DNA of 64,000 nucleotides from Spiroplasma endosymbiont of Panorpa germanica (GCF_964019765.1 NZ_OZ026461.1:744001-808000), one strand, 5' to 3'; counted from the stretch's first letter, positions 39,397 to 49,537 are shown. The notes: generated by a model from the letters alone, not told the origin. Numbers and translations: made by a program.

Positions 39397-40455
39397 CTAT
39401 TTTTCGACGTTTATAACTGCTTCTAGTTCTTCACAAATTTTATCATAATGTTCTGTATTGCTTGTTAATCAGTTCTTAACGACTTCTTTACCTTGTCCAA
39501 TTTTTATATCTTTATAAGAATATCATACACCTGATTTGGTCAAGATATTGTATAAAGATGCTAGTTCAATAATTTCTGAAAGTTTATCAATTCCTTTATT
39601 ATAATTGATTGTGATTTGAGCAACTTTAAATGGTGAGGCTACCTTATTTTTGACAACTTTAATTTTAACTTTGTTGGCAATTGGATTACCGTTATCTAAA
39701 ATTGTTTCTCCCTTTCTTACATCAAGTCTGACTGAAGAATAAAATCTTAAGGCTCTTCCGCCTGGTGTTACTTCAGAGCTTCCAAAAATAACTCCAACTT
39801 TCTCTCTTAATTGATTAATAAATATTACCACAGTATTTGTTCTTGAAATTATTCCATTTAATTTTCTTAAGGCTTTTGACATTAATCGTGCTTGTAAACC
39901 AATTGATTGATCTGACATCTCTCCTTCAAGTTCCACTTTTGGAACTAAGGCAGCTACTGAGTCTAAAATAACTATATCTATAATATTTGATTTAACTAGC
40001 ATTTCTAAAATATCTAATGCTTGTTCTCCTGAATCTGGTTGAGATACTAAAAGATTATTTGTATCGACTCCAATATTTTTAGCATACATCGGATCTAAGG
40101 CGTGCTCTGCATCGATAAAAGCAGCTCTTCCACCTTTTTTTTGAGCTTCAGCAATGGCGTGCAATCCCAAAGTGGTTTTTCCACTTGACTCTGGGCCATA
40201 AATTTCAATAATTCGTCCTTTTGGATATCCCCCGATTCCGATAATGTCATCTATTAAAAAAGATCCTGTTGATATCGCGTCGATTTTTTTTCGCTCAATA
40301 TCACCCAATCGCATGATAGAACCTTTACCGAAATTTTTTTCAATATTACTTAATACGGTTTTTAGAATTTCTTCTTGAGAATCTTCTTTTTTATCTTTTT
40401 CATCAATCAAACTCATAAAAACCTCTTTTGTTGCTTCTTTTACTTTATTGTACAT
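39397..40455 (-). CDS. recA: Recombinase RecA
   Basis: Strand-exchange protein, 352 residues, complete. Walker A GPESSGKT at 87-94, [19 protein letters not shown] and the L2 loop region [15 protein letters not shown]. Two TGA-Trp codons lie in the C-terminal ~40 residues. Some mollicutes have broken recA; this one is intact. The ATG at 40455 has GGAGG 6 bases upstream; an in-frame ATG 13 codons later also has GAGG and would remove a poorly conserved N terminus. Confidence 0.96.
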
Positions 40456-40483
40456 TCTTTACCTCCAAAATTAAATCGTATAT

Positions 40484-40957
40484 TTAATTATGAAAATCAT
40501 TTTTAATATAATAAATTAGTTGCTCAACACAAATTTTGACAGCTAATTTCTTGATTTTTTTTCTAGAATTTATTTTTAATTCAATTTTAATAACCTTTTC
40601 AAAATCACTAGTTACAATTGCTATAAAGCCCAGGCCGATATTTGGATTATCACTTGGTCCTGGTCCAGCATTTCCTGTAAAGCTAACGCAAATATCACTA
40701 TTAAATTTTTTTAAAGCACCTTTAGCCATTTGCAGCGCAACTTGCGAAGAAACAGTGGTGTAATTTTCCAAAGTTTCTTTTTTAACATCAACTATGTTTG
40801 TTTTTGATTCTATTGAATAGGTAACTAAACTTCCAGAAAAAACTTTACTAGCGTTTGGAATATTGGTAATTTCATTTGCAAATAAACCTCCTGTAAAGGA
40901 TTCACAAGCACAAATAGTTAAATTTTTATCAATAAGCAGTTTTAATAACTTTTTCAC
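40484..40957 (-). CDS. pncC: Nicotinamide-nucleotide amidase (CinA C-terminal domain)
   Basis: 157 residues, a stand-alone CinA C-terminal domain that deamidates NMN to NaMN. Motifs ICACESFTGGLFANEIT (with the catalytic Ser-Thr-Gly-Gly) and FTGNAGPGPSDNPNIGLGFI. The start is GTG at 40957 with AAAGGAG 6 bases upstream; reading further upstream would run into the rnpB terminator. It precedes recA, the usual cinA-recA order in Firmicutes. Confidence 0.92.
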   Translation of the reverse strand: MKKLLKLLIDKNLTICACESFTGGLFANEITNIPNASKVFSGSLVTYSIESKTNIVDVKKETLENYTTVSSQVALQMAKGALKKFNSDICVSFTGNAGPGPSDNPNIGLGFIAIVTSDFEKVIKIELKINSRKKIKKLAVKICVEQLIYYIKNDFHN

Positions 40958-40970
40958 TATTACTCCTTTA

Positions 40971-41020
40971 AAAAATTTCTTACAAAAACACAAATCAAAT
41001 GTTTGTCCTTTTGTAAGAAA
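40971..41020 (-). terminator. Terminator of rnpB
   Basis: TTTCTTACAAAA pairs with TTTTGTAAGAAA (12 bp) around a partly paired loop, followed by T6 on the minus strand and immediately by the pncC ribosome site. Confidence 0.85.
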
Positions 41021-41386
41021 TTGAGATTCTATTATCATAACCCACGTTTTGTTCCTATTGCTAGGCATCAATCATCTATCTACCTTACGGTTCAAACATC
41101 GGTTCATTTCCCTTTGTCTAATTCCTCTACCAAAATTTGAGTTTCTTGCTTGTGGAGTTTACCCGTTCCATTTCCTGGTTTCCCATTACTCGTCTCTGTG
41201 GCACTTTGTAAGCATTCCGTGTGTTAAAAACATTTAGGAATTACTTTTGTCGTCACCTATTGGTGCCTAGGGTTATCTTTTCCCCTAGCACAATCACTAC
41301 TTCCATCTCAGGATGTGCAAGCGTGGAGTTTCCTCTACAATAATTTTTCAATTGCAGCGATTGATTCAAATAAAACCTCAAATTAG
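41020..41386 (-). ncRNA. rnpB: RNase P RNA, type B
   Basis: About 367 bases. Conserved blocks in order on the minus strand: ATCGCTGCA, GTAGAGGAAACTCCACGC, TGCCACAGAGACGAG, GGTAAACTCCACAAGC, AAATTTTGGTAGAGG, GTAGATAGATGATTG and ACAAAACGTGGGTTATG, all in the Bacillus type-B order. The ends pair as P1 (AATTTGAG at the 5' end with CTCAATTT at the 3' end), which sets the limits to a few bases. The gpsB-rnpB order is shared with Bacillus. The coding-like frames on either strand here are shadows. Confidence 0.95.
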
Positions 41387-41394
41387 ATTTTACA

Positions 41395-41724
41395 CTATTT
41401 TTGACCTAAATTTTGCTTTTCTAGGTTAGCAATTCGTTTTAAAATTGAACTACTATTAACACCACTTCGAGCTAGTTTATCTAATTGTTGTTGTGACAGT
41501 TGTAAACTGGCAATAATTTTATCATTTTCTTCCATTAAATTTCTGTTTTCAATTTCTAAAGTTGATAATTTGTCCTTAAGTTTTTGTTGCTCGAATTCAG
41601 CAATTTCATAATCTCTTGTTATTTCATCTAAAAATAAGTCGACTTCTTCAACTTTATAACCTTTAAATTCAACTGTAAAATCCTTTTTAGCAATATCTTC
41701 TTTTTTGTATTTAACGTAATTCAT
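41395..41724 (-). CDS. gpsB: GpsB/DivIVA-domain division protein
   Basis: 109 residues. The N-terminal DivIVA membrane-binding domain is seen as FTVEFKGYKVEEVDLFLDEI; a coiled coil follows (IAEFEQQKLKDKLSTLEIEN) and a short C-terminal region (SSSILKRIANLEKQNLG) resembles the GpsB trimer helix. In walled bacteria GpsB ties division to wall synthesis; in a wall-less cell its partners must differ. It stops only 9 bases before the rnpB 5' end. Confidence 0.9.
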   Translation of the reverse strand: MNYVKYKKEDIAKKDFTVEFKGYKVEEVDLFLDEITRDYEIAEFEQQKLKDKLSTLEIENRNLMEENDKIIASLQLSQQQLDKLARSGVNSSSILKRIANLEKQNLGQK

Positions 41725-41814
41725 TTTATACCTCTTTTATAAACTAATTTTATCAAATTAAAATTAGTTTAAGTAAAAAAATATTTTTTTGTCGTAATGG
41801 TAGTGGAGGTAAAA

Positions 41815-42318
41815 ATGAATTTGCTATTAAATAAGGGAATGTTTCTAGAAACAGTAATCAACCATGCTAACGAATACTACAATGATAATAATATTGCTTT
41901 AATTTCTAAAATCAACGTCAATATTAATCTGGTCAAAGTTGAAAATAAACAAATTACTAAAGCTAATTTTAAAAAGAATTTTAATTGCGACTATATTGGC
42001 ATTTACCAGGGTATTTATCTTGAATTTGAAGCTAAAGAAACTTATAAGGATTATTTCTCCATCGTTAATTTGAAAAAAGACCAACACGATAAATTAACCC
42101 GAGTTCAAGAACATTTAGGTTTGGGATTTTTAATCATTTATTTTCATAACTTTAATAAGTATTTTATTGTTAGCATTACTAAGATTAATCTTTTAAAAAG
42201 TAGCGATAAAAAAATACCCATGTCTTGATTTGAAGATTACGGGTATGAATTATTTATGAGCAAAAATATTGTTTTTGATTATATTAAAGGGGTTAATCAG
42301 CTAATCAATTGTATTTAG
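41815..42318 (+). CDS. recU: Holliday junction resolvase RecU
   Basis: 167 residues. Structure-specific nuclease that resolves recombination junctions, working with RecA. Matches: LLLNKGMFLETVINHANEYY at the start, DYIGIYQGIYLEFEAKET with the catalytic Asp and Glu-x-Lys, and LTRVQEHLGLGFLII. A TGA is Trp in PMSWFEDYG. The ATG at 41815 follows GGAGG; the upstream ATG overlaps that ribosome site and is rejected. Its last 26 bases overlap the convergent dnaD gene. Confidence 0.9.
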
Positions 42319-42850
42319 TTAGTTCTTTTGGTTTAGACCTAATTGAACTCTTAATTAATTTTTCAAGTGTTTCATAATCTTTAATATCATTTGTAATTAT
42401 TAATTCTGTAAGTGTTTGAATTGAGATGTCTCTTTCCAAAAAATTCTTAATCGAATTTTTTTGATCTTCATTCATCGGAATTTCGAACTGATCTTGAATT
42501 ATTTTTACTAAGTTTGATTCACTATTTTTATTAGCCAAAGAGTTTTCACAAATAATAGCTAATTGAGTGAACAATGGTGATAAATTAATTATTGATTTAC
42601 CATTCTTATTTTCAATTTTAATAAACTTTGATTTAACCAAATTAGAGATTTGCGAATCAATTTCTTCAATAGTTAAAGTCATAAAATCGCTTAATTCTCT
42701 AGCTGTTACAAACTTACGATCGTCACTTGATAATTGCATTATTAGCAAAATTATTAGAACTTGATTTTCATTTAGACCGATAGTTTTGTAATAATATAGC
42801 AATAAAGATTTTTTTTGAATTATTCGATTTTTAATTAAGTCAACTAACAC
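42293..42850 (-). CDS. dnaD: DnaD-like primosome protein
   Basis: 185 residues. N-terminal winged-helix domain resembles Bacillus DnaD (LLLYYYKTIGLNENQVLIIL, ELSDFMTLTIEEIDSQISNL); the C-terminal part (IIQDQFEIPMNEDQKNSIKN) matches the DnaB_2/DnaD helical domain. It is shorter than Bacillus DnaD (232). Reading TGA as Trp adds WLAD before TAA. The start is GTG with AAGGAGAG upstream. It helps load the replicative helicase. Confidence 0.8.
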
Positions 42851-42870
42851 GATATCTCTCCTTTAAGATT

Positions 42871-42896
42871 AAAATGTTGCGCGAGCAACATTTTTT
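42871..42896. terminator. Hairpin after hup
   Basis: AAAATGTTGC-GCGA-GCAACATTTT perfect stem; T-run is better in the plus direction than the minus, so termination of hup may be partial with read-through to dnaD. Confidence 0.6.
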
Positions 42897-42910
42897 ATAT
42901 TTTAAATTGA

Positions 42911-43192
42911 TTATTTACTATTAGCAACTGCTTCTTTAAGTTGTTTTGCAACTTTGAATTTAGCAACTTTTGTTGCAGCAATTTGGATTTTTTGACCACT
43001 TGATGGATTAATTCCTTCGCGAGCTGCTCTATCAGCAACTGAGAATTTTCCAAAACCAGCAATTGATACTTCATCCCCAGAAACTAAAGCTCCTGTCAAT
43101 TCTTCAAAAATAAATGAAACCATTTTGTCAGCCTCAGCTTTTTGTACATCAAAACTAGAAGCTAATTTTTCTGATAATTCTTTTTTTGTCAT
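42911..43192 (-). CDS. hup: HU DNA-binding protein
   Basis: 93 residues, typical HU. N-terminal helices MTKKELSEKLASSFDVQKAE, core EVSIAGFGKFSV and beta-arm RAAREGINPSSGQKIQIAAT ending in basic helix VAKFKVAKQLKEAV. Packs and bends DNA. Last gene of the cmk-der-gpsA-hup run, an order similar to Bacillus. Confidence 0.97.
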   Translation of the reverse strand: MTKKELSEKLASSFDVQKAEADKMVSFIFEELTGALVSGDEVSIAGFGKFSVADRAAREGINPSSGQKIQIAATKVAKFKVAKQLKEAVANSK

Positions 43193-43210
43193 TTTTAATA
43201 CCTAATCTTT

Positions 43211-44209
43211 CTATACTAATATAATATCATTAAAAATATTATTAATAGTCGCACTTGGCACTTTATTATTATAGAGTATTTGATACATGATTTCAAACAA
43301 AGGTAAATGAATATTTGCTTTCAAAGCCATTTTATGGGCGATTTTACAAGCTGTTACACCCTCAACTGTGAATCCATAATTTTGCAATACTTTTTGAGCA
43401 TCGTCTGTTTTGGCTATTTCAAGTCCTAATGAGAAGTTTCTTGATTTATGACTTGTTGCAGTTAAAATCAAATCTCCTAAACAAGCAAAATTTGTGAAGG
43501 TTTCAATTTTAGCTCCATATGCTAGACCCAGTTTCATAATTTCATTATTTCCAATGGTAATTAAACTAGCTTTTGAGTTATCTGAACCTTCAAACCCAAA
43601 TAGTATTCCACTAGCTATGGCCACTGTATTTTTTAAAGCGGCACTAATTTCACAGCCCTTTAAATCACTTGTTGGAAGAACTCTAAAGTACTCGTTGTTA
43701 AAAACTTCAGCAATTTGTTTAGCTACTTGAACATCTTCGCTACAGCTCATTATACAAGTTGGTTTTCTTTTGATAACCTCAATAGCCACTGATGGACCAA
43801 ATAAAGCTCCATAAGATTTTAATAAATTAGTACCCTCAAATAACTTAACAACTTTTTTACTTAAAACATCAAGATTTTCTTCATCTAATCCCTTGGCTAC
43901 ATTTATAATAATCATTTGGTGTTTTGCATATTTCTTAACTTCACTGATTACTTTCTCAATCGCTAAAGTTGGAACCCCTAAAACTAGAATTTCTGTTTTT
44001 TCTAAGGCTGCGGGCAAATCGGAGGTTGCTTTAATGTTTGAGTTCAATAATAAATCCTTAAAAAACACAGAGTTTTTATGGTTCAGATTTATATCATCGA
44101 CTTGATTATTATCGATTCCATACATCACCACTTGATGGGAGTTATCAGCTAAAACATTAGCTAAAACAGTTCCATAAGCACCAGTTCCTATAATTGTAAT
44201 ATTTTTCAT
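43211..44209 (-). CDS. gpsA: NAD(P)-dependent glycerol-3-phosphate dehydrogenase
   Basis: 332 residues. Rossmann motif IIGTGAYGTVLANVLADNSH at 5-24, ILVLGVPTLAI, conserved VNVAKGLDEE-type NVAKGLDEENLDVLS, substrate region CEISAALKNTVAIASGI with the catalytic Lys, and GLGDLILT-type LGDLILTATSHKSRNFSLG. Makes sn-glycerol 3-phosphate for phospholipids. 8 bases after der. Confidence 0.96.
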   Translation of the reverse strand: MKNITIIGTGAYGTVLANVLADNSHQVVMYGIDNNQVDDINLNHKNSVFFKDLLLNSNIKATSDLPAALEKTEILVLGVPTLAIEKVISEVKKYAKHQMIIINVAKGLDEENLDVLSKKVVKLFEGTNLLKSYGALFGPSVAIEVIKRKPTCIMSCSEDVQVAKQIAEVFNNEYFRVLPTSDLKGCEISAALKNTVAIASGILFGFEGSDNSKASLITIGNNEIMKLGLAYGAKIETFTNFACLGDLILTATSHKSRNFSLGLEIAKTDDAQKVLQNYGFTVEGVTACKIAHKMALKANIHLPLFEIMYQILYNNKVPSATINNIFNDIILV

Positions 44210-44217
44210 ATTAATTC

Positions 44218-45531
44218 CTACTTTCTTTCTCTAAATATTAGATTCATTGGTACTCCGTCAAAATCAAATTGTTGACGGATTTGATTTTCTAAAAATCGCT
44301 TATATGAAAAGTGTACATAACTTGGGTTATTAACAAACATTACAAATGTTGGTAAATAAGCCTCCACTTGTGATCCGTAGTAAATTTTTAAACGTCCCCC
44401 ATTATGATTTGGAGCCGGGTTTAAAAGTTGTGCTTTATTTAAAACTTCATTTAAAACGCTGGTCTTAATTCTTTTTTTCAAGTTTTCATTAACATGCTCA
44501 ACAGCAGAAAATATTTTGCTAATTCTCAAATTTTCTTTAGCAGAAATAAATACCATATGAGCATATTGAAGATATTTAAAGTACGCTTTAAATTCTTCTT
44601 CTTTTTTAATCATTGAATTGGTGTTTTTATTTTCGATAATATCTCATTTATTTCCTATTAATATAATGGGTTTATGCTCTTCAAAAGCCAAACCACCAAT
44701 ATTGGTATCTTGATCTGAAATCGGAACTGAAGCATCGATAATTAGTAAAACAATATCTGCTTTATTAATACTTGTAAGCGACCTAAGATAACTATATTTT
44801 TCTAAATTCTCATAAATACGGCCTCTTTTTCTGATACCTGCAGTATCAATCAGGACGTATTTTTGATTATTAACAGTTATCTTACTATCTACCGCATCAG
44901 TTGTGGTTCCTGAAATTTCACTAACAATCATTCTATTTTCACCTGTTATTGCATTCACCAAAGATGATTTTCCAACATTAGGTTTACCAATAATTGCAAT
45001 GTTGGTAACATCTTTTTGATTAATATCGGGTTGTCTTGGCATCGAGTTTACAACTTTATCAAGCAAATCTCCCACTCCGATTCCATGAGTTGAAGAAATT
45101 AATGTAGGTTCTCCAAAACCTAAAGTCATAAATTGGTAAGCTTCTTCATCTGATTCTTTCTTATCGTATTTATTCACTGCTAACAGAACTGGTTTTTTTG
45201 ATTTATAAAGAATTTTAGCAACAACCTCATCTTCAGGAGTAATACCTTCACGATAATTTATAACAAAGACAATAACATCAGCTTCATCAATCGCTATTTC
45301 TGCTTGCATCTTAATTTCTTTGGCAAATGGTGCATCTTGTAGGGTGATACCTCCCGTATCAATTACTATAAATGGCAATGTTAGTCATTCAGCAGTACCA
45401 TACATACGGTCTCTGGTTACACCCGGGATATCTTCAACAATTGCTTTTTTTTCTCTAATTATTCTATTAAAAAGAGTTGATTTTCCTACATTGGGTCTAC
45501 CAACAATAGCCACAAGACCTTTTTTCTTCAT
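44218..45531 (-). CDS. der: Ribosome-assembly GTPase Der (EngA)
   Basis: 437 residues with two consecutive G domains: [15 protein letters not shown] near residue 10 and [16 protein letters not shown] near 182, each with DTAG/DTGG switches and NKYD/NKWD guanine-binding motifs, then a C-terminal KH-like domain. Needed for 50S assembly. TGA-Trp occurs in AEWLTMPF and GNKWDIIEN. Lies between cmk and gpsA. Confidence 0.96.
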
Positions 45532-45548
45532 TTATAATCAACTCTTTT

Positions 45549-46211
45549 CTAATTTATTTTTTTATCAACAGCTTGGAGAATTAAATCAACAGCTTGGTTA
45601 ATTGTCAGATTGCTATTGTCAACCAAAATCGCATCTTGTGTTTTAACTAAAGGACCTTGTTCTCTTTGCATGTCACTTTGATCGCGATTTTGGATTGCTT
45701 TTTTAATATCTTCAATGATATTTGGGGTTATGTTTTGTTCTTGATTTTGTTTAAATCTTCGCAAAGATCTAGATTCCACTGAGCAATCCAAATATATTTT
45801 TAGCTCCGCATCTTTTAGAACAACTGAACCAATATCACGTCCAACAACAACAAAACCTTTTCCTTGAACTAAATTTCTTTGTTCAGTTACCATTCAGTCG
45901 CGAACTTCTTTATTAATAGTTATTTTATTAATATTTTTGATAATCTCATTTGATGATAATTCATTGGTCACATCAATATTATTAACATAAACTCTGTCTG
46001 AATTAATCTTAAAATCAAATTCTTTTAGTAAATTAACAATTTCTGAATTTTCATTAAAGTTGATTTTTTTGTAATTTGCAAATCAAGTAAAAGCACGATA
46101 CATTAAACCAGTATCAAAAAAATGATAATTTAATTTTTGAGCTACTATTTTCATTGTAGCTGATTTACCACTCCCTGCTGGTCCATCCACGGCAATATTG
46201 ATTTTTTTCAT
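45549..46211 (-). CDS. cmk: Cytidylate kinase
   Basis: 220 residues. P-loop [19 protein letters not shown] near residue 9, [17 protein letters not shown]-binding region, [11 protein letters not shown] and [10 protein letters not shown] lid. Phosphorylates CMP and dCMP. TGA-Trp in AFTWFANY and RDWMVTEQ. AAGGGAG precedes the ATG. 11 bases after the tail-anchored gene. Confidence 0.95.
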
Positions 46212-46222
46212 ATTTTACTCCC

Positions 46223-46915
46223 TTAAATAACTATTGTTATGACAATTGCTAAAACCATTAACAAAATTAAAACTGGCAAGATAAACACAATTCAACTAAA
46301 ACGGTGTTTATACATTTTGGTTTCTTTCATTAATAAATTATAACCACGTTCATTTTTTTCCCCAACCTCTTTTAGCATTGCTGGAGTTGTTCTCTTATCA
46401 GCATTTCTAACTTTGGTTACTGTGGCAAAATTAATATCTGAATTTAAATCAACTTTTTTATCACTTTTACGGCGTAATTCTTGAACTTGATTTTGAAAAT
46501 TCTGTTCATTCAATGAAATCTTTTGATAGTAATCAATGAATTTTTGACTGGTTAAATTAACAACGTTTTTGTCATCCATTTTTTCAGAAATTGCATCCTT
46601 TTTGGTTGATAAACTTTTCAATGAGTCCTCATTTGATAGAAGTTCGTTGTAAAATCGACGCAAATCATATTTTAATTCATCTTTTATTAAGGATTTTGAT
46701 TTGTCTTTATCTAAATAAGGTTTTTCAATTGTGTTTTTTTTGTCAAATTCATTAACTTTAGCCTTAAAATAGTTTTTATCAATTGCATCTAAGGTTTTAA
46801 AAACTGCCGCTATATTTGAGCGTTCCATTTGACTTTCACGTTCAATTATAATATCGCGATTTACTCGTTCATGAAGAGTGCGATTTCTCTCCATTCTAGT
46901 TAAATGCTTGTTCAC
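46223..46915 (-). CDS. Tail-anchored helical protein, unknown function
   Basis: 230 residues, strongly charged and helical (HLTRMERNRTLHERVNRDII; IEKPYLDKDKSKSLIKDELK), with one C-terminal hydrophobic segment (IVFILPVLILLMVLAIVITI) that follows a TGA-Trp and ends at the stop. It is thus a tail-anchored cytoplasmic protein. The GTG at 46915 is chosen since AGGTGA lies 4 bases upstream; an ATG five codons earlier has no ribosome site. It leads the cmk-der-gpsA-hup operon. No family recognised. Confidence 0.7.
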
Positions 46916-46998
46916 AATATCACCTACCATATCTTAATTATTATAAATTATTTTGCCATTAATTACTAAACAATAGTAATATTATTATAGGTGAAAAT

Positions 46999-47187
46999 AT
47001 GGACAAAAAAAGAACATGAATCGATCAATCAATTTGTATCGGCTGCCAAGCTTGTGTAGAAATGGACGAAAATGACATTTTATTCATGGATGAAAATGGC
47101 CTAGCTCAAGCTAAGCCAAATGATTTAAAACTAGAAGAATCACAAATGGTCTGCCCAACTGGTGCTGTTAATATTGACGATAACTAA
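46999..47187 (+). CDS. Small [4Fe-4S] ferredoxin
   Basis: 62 residues. CIGCQAC (Cys13, 16, 19) plus Cys52-Pro give the four ligands of a single [4Fe-4S] cluster; the protein is very acidic, as usual. A TGA is Trp at residue 7, which hides the gene from standard-code ORF finding. AGGTGA lies 4 bases before the ATG. It is transcribed alone, divergent from the cmk operon, and ends in its own terminator. Electron partner unknown. Confidence 0.9.
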
Positions 47188-47188
47188 A

Positions 47189-47219
47189 AATACTTTGCTA
47201 AAAGCAAAGTATTTTTTTT
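47189..47219. terminator. Terminator between ferredoxin and His-rich membrane protein
   Basis: ATACTTTGCT-AAA-AGCAAAGTAT followed by T7 on the plus strand and preceded by A-rich sequence; convergent genes share it. Confidence 0.85.
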
Positions 47220-48177
47220 ACATATAACGGTGGTTAACTGGTTTCATACGTTTTTCAACAACTGCAAAAACTATGTAAAATAGAATGTATCTAGCAAGTT
47301 GGATTCCAAACGCTGCTCCAGCGAATTTTCCAATAAATGGTTGGATGTTTCCTCAACTAGCGTCTCCAGAATGATCATGGCCTTCATGACCGTGATCGTG
47401 GCCCGCATGTCTTGGACTAATGTAACTTCCCATATCATTGCCCATTTCCGCGCCATGATCGTGTCCTGCGTGCCCAGTAGTAATACCCCCACCAGAAAGA
47501 CTAACAACATATAGTGAAAGTAAGTAAAGAGCTGTTGCTACAAAAGCTGCGGCTGGAACTATTACAGCCATTGGAATTCAGCGTTTCATTGCATCAACTT
47601 TCTTATTCGGATCAATATGAAATACTGAGTTTCTAAAGATTAAATAGAAAATTGCTCAGAACAAGAATACTACTACCATGTAAGATAACATATCAAATAC
47701 GATTTGTACTGGACTGTGATCTGAATGCAACAAGAAGTGAATTCAAGGCACTACAACGGCTATAAATTCTGAGAAGATTAGTCCTAATGTTGGAATTGAA
47801 ATAATAGTAACAAGTAGGTCTAATATTCTAATATTCATTTTTACCCCATTGATTGGGATTGAAAAAATTGTTTCTGATAAGATATCTAAGAAGGTTGCTA
47901 CAATTGCTAAACCTAGGAAAACTGAAGTTGCTGCAATTTTAAAGGTTAAGTTTTTCTTGTTAAAAATAAAGTGATTTTTAATAGAAAAATCATCTGGGGT
48001 TACATCGTCGTGTTGACCTTTTGATGTAAAGTGATGTTCGTCGTGGTAATGGTCACGTTTATCGTGACCTTGTTCTTCATCTGAGACGAGAACGTCGTGA
48101 TCTAATATTTCTCCATTGGCACCCTGGCCTAAGGTCGCTTTAGACTTTTTATTTTTGTCATTATCGAAAGCTGACAT
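47218..48177 (-). CDS. His-rich ECF S-component-like membrane protein
   Basis: 319 residues with about five or six membrane segments. Core segments (VFLGLAIVATFLDILSETIF; ILDLLVTIISIPTLGLIFSE) resemble ECF-transporter substrate-binding components of the MPN527 type. Two parts are unusually rich in His and acid: the cytoplasmic N terminus (DKRDHYHDEHHF) and a loop near residues 240-280 (GHAGHDHGAEMGNDMG; HAGHDHGHEGHDHSG). Such runs bind divalent metals. One or both could make it a metal-uptake component; the family call is by pattern and not certain. AAGGAGG precedes the ATG. Follows another S-component-like gene after 47 bases. Confidence 0.6.
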
Positions 48178-48224
48178 TTATTTCCTCCTTAATTATATTT
48201 AATATAAATAACCTTCTTAATTAA

Positions 48225-48890
48225 TTATATATCATATCTTTTGAAAATCAAGTCAATCGCGTAAAATATTGATAAAAAAATGATCGTGTTTAAAACAACT
48301 TTAACAAAGTTGAAAATTAGAATTGGTATCAACAAATAGTTGCGGCTTTCTTGGGGAACCCCATACATTTTTAGCAAGAAAGCTCAATTAATTAAAACTC
48401 CAAATCCAGCCCCTGTAATAGCACAAACCATCCCAGCCAAACCTTGAGAAATATAAAGGATTTTTAGGTGTTGTTTTTGGTTTTTAACCCATTTAACAAA
48501 AACCTTATAGAAAATGTAATTAAAGACTCAAAAAGTAAGTACCGAAACCAAGTCGATTAAATTAATGGCAAAAATTCCAATGGGCTCATCACCGATTAAT
48601 AGACGCATTCACGATGCTAAAATCACAAATATCAAGGTGTAAAAAAGATTTAGCACATACAAGCAGATAAAATAGGTAATGAGTGTCAATTCTAACACTA
48701 AAAAAGTTACGGGAGGTATTTGAACTAACCCCAAAACATATTTTGAAAAAAGCGCCAGAAAAATATTCAGTGCTAATAGTAAACCTAAAAATGCCACCCT
48801 TAAACTAGTTATTTTGAAGTATTTATTTCAATTGATTTTTTGATAACGAGTTTTAAAATCCATATTTATTTGTTCTTGTTTTAATTTCAT
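48225..48890 (-). CDS. ECF S-component-like membrane protein
   Basis: 221 residues, about six membrane segments (VAFLGLLLALNIFLALFSKY; FLVLELTLITYFICLYVLNL; GIFAINLIDLVSVLTFWVFN; GLAGMVCAITGAGFGVLINW). The short N-terminal tail and six-helix pattern fit an ECF S component; substrate cannot be told. Several TGA-Trp codons. AGGAG precedes the ATG. First of a two-gene unit with the His-rich protein; no ECF ATPase is in the window, so it would share the energising module with other S components. Confidence 0.6.
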
Positions 48891-48973
48891 AAAAACTCCT
48901 GCATAATTAATTAAATTTTATCTTATTTTTAACTTTTTTGTAATACAATTTATTTAGTTATAAGGAGAGAAAT

Positions 48974-49537
48974 ATGAGTAATAATGTTATTGAGATGATT
49001 GTTGAAATTCCAAAAGGAAGCAGCAATAAATATGAGTATGATAGTTTAACTAAAAGAATCAGCTTAGATCGTGTTTTATATGGAGCTAACTTCTATCCAG
49101 GAGAATATGGCTTCATTGAAAACACTTTGGATTGAGATGGAGATCCCTTGGATGTTATTAGTTTAGTAACCTATCCAACTCTTCCTGGAGTTGCTGTTAA
49201 AGTTAGAATTCTTGGAAGCATTAAAATGATTGATAATGGGGAAATTGACACCAAACTATTTGGAGTATTCAATGATGATCCTCGCTTTAATAGTTATCAA
49301 AAACTAAGCGATGTTCCTCAACATTTAAAAGATGAAATTGAAAATTTTTTCCTTCAATATAAAGCACTGCAAAAAAAATCAGTGAGAATTGATGGTTGAG
49401 GAGATTTAGCACACGCCCAAAAAGAAATTAAAGAGTGTCAAGAACGCTACAAGAAATACGAAAAACAATTAGCAAAACCAAACGGTAAAGAAGAAATCAT
49501 GGCTGAATGAAAAGCCAAAGGTTTAGGTCAAGCATAA
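48974..49537 (+). CDS. ppa: Inorganic pyrophosphatase
   Basis: 187 residues, family I. N-terminal MIVEIPKGSSNKYEYD, YPGEYGFIENTLDWDGDPLD contains the metal-binding DxDxxxxD signature, and the C-terminal half has RIDGWGDLAHAQKEIKECQ. Hydrolyses pyrophosphate from nucleic-acid and tRNA-charging reactions. TGA-Trp at LDWDGDPLD. AAGGAGAG precedes the ATG. Confidence 0.95.

Noticed and set aside
41049-41237. ORF inside the rnpB region on the plus strand
   Set aside because: It is antisense to conserved RNase P RNA blocks and has no ribosome site.
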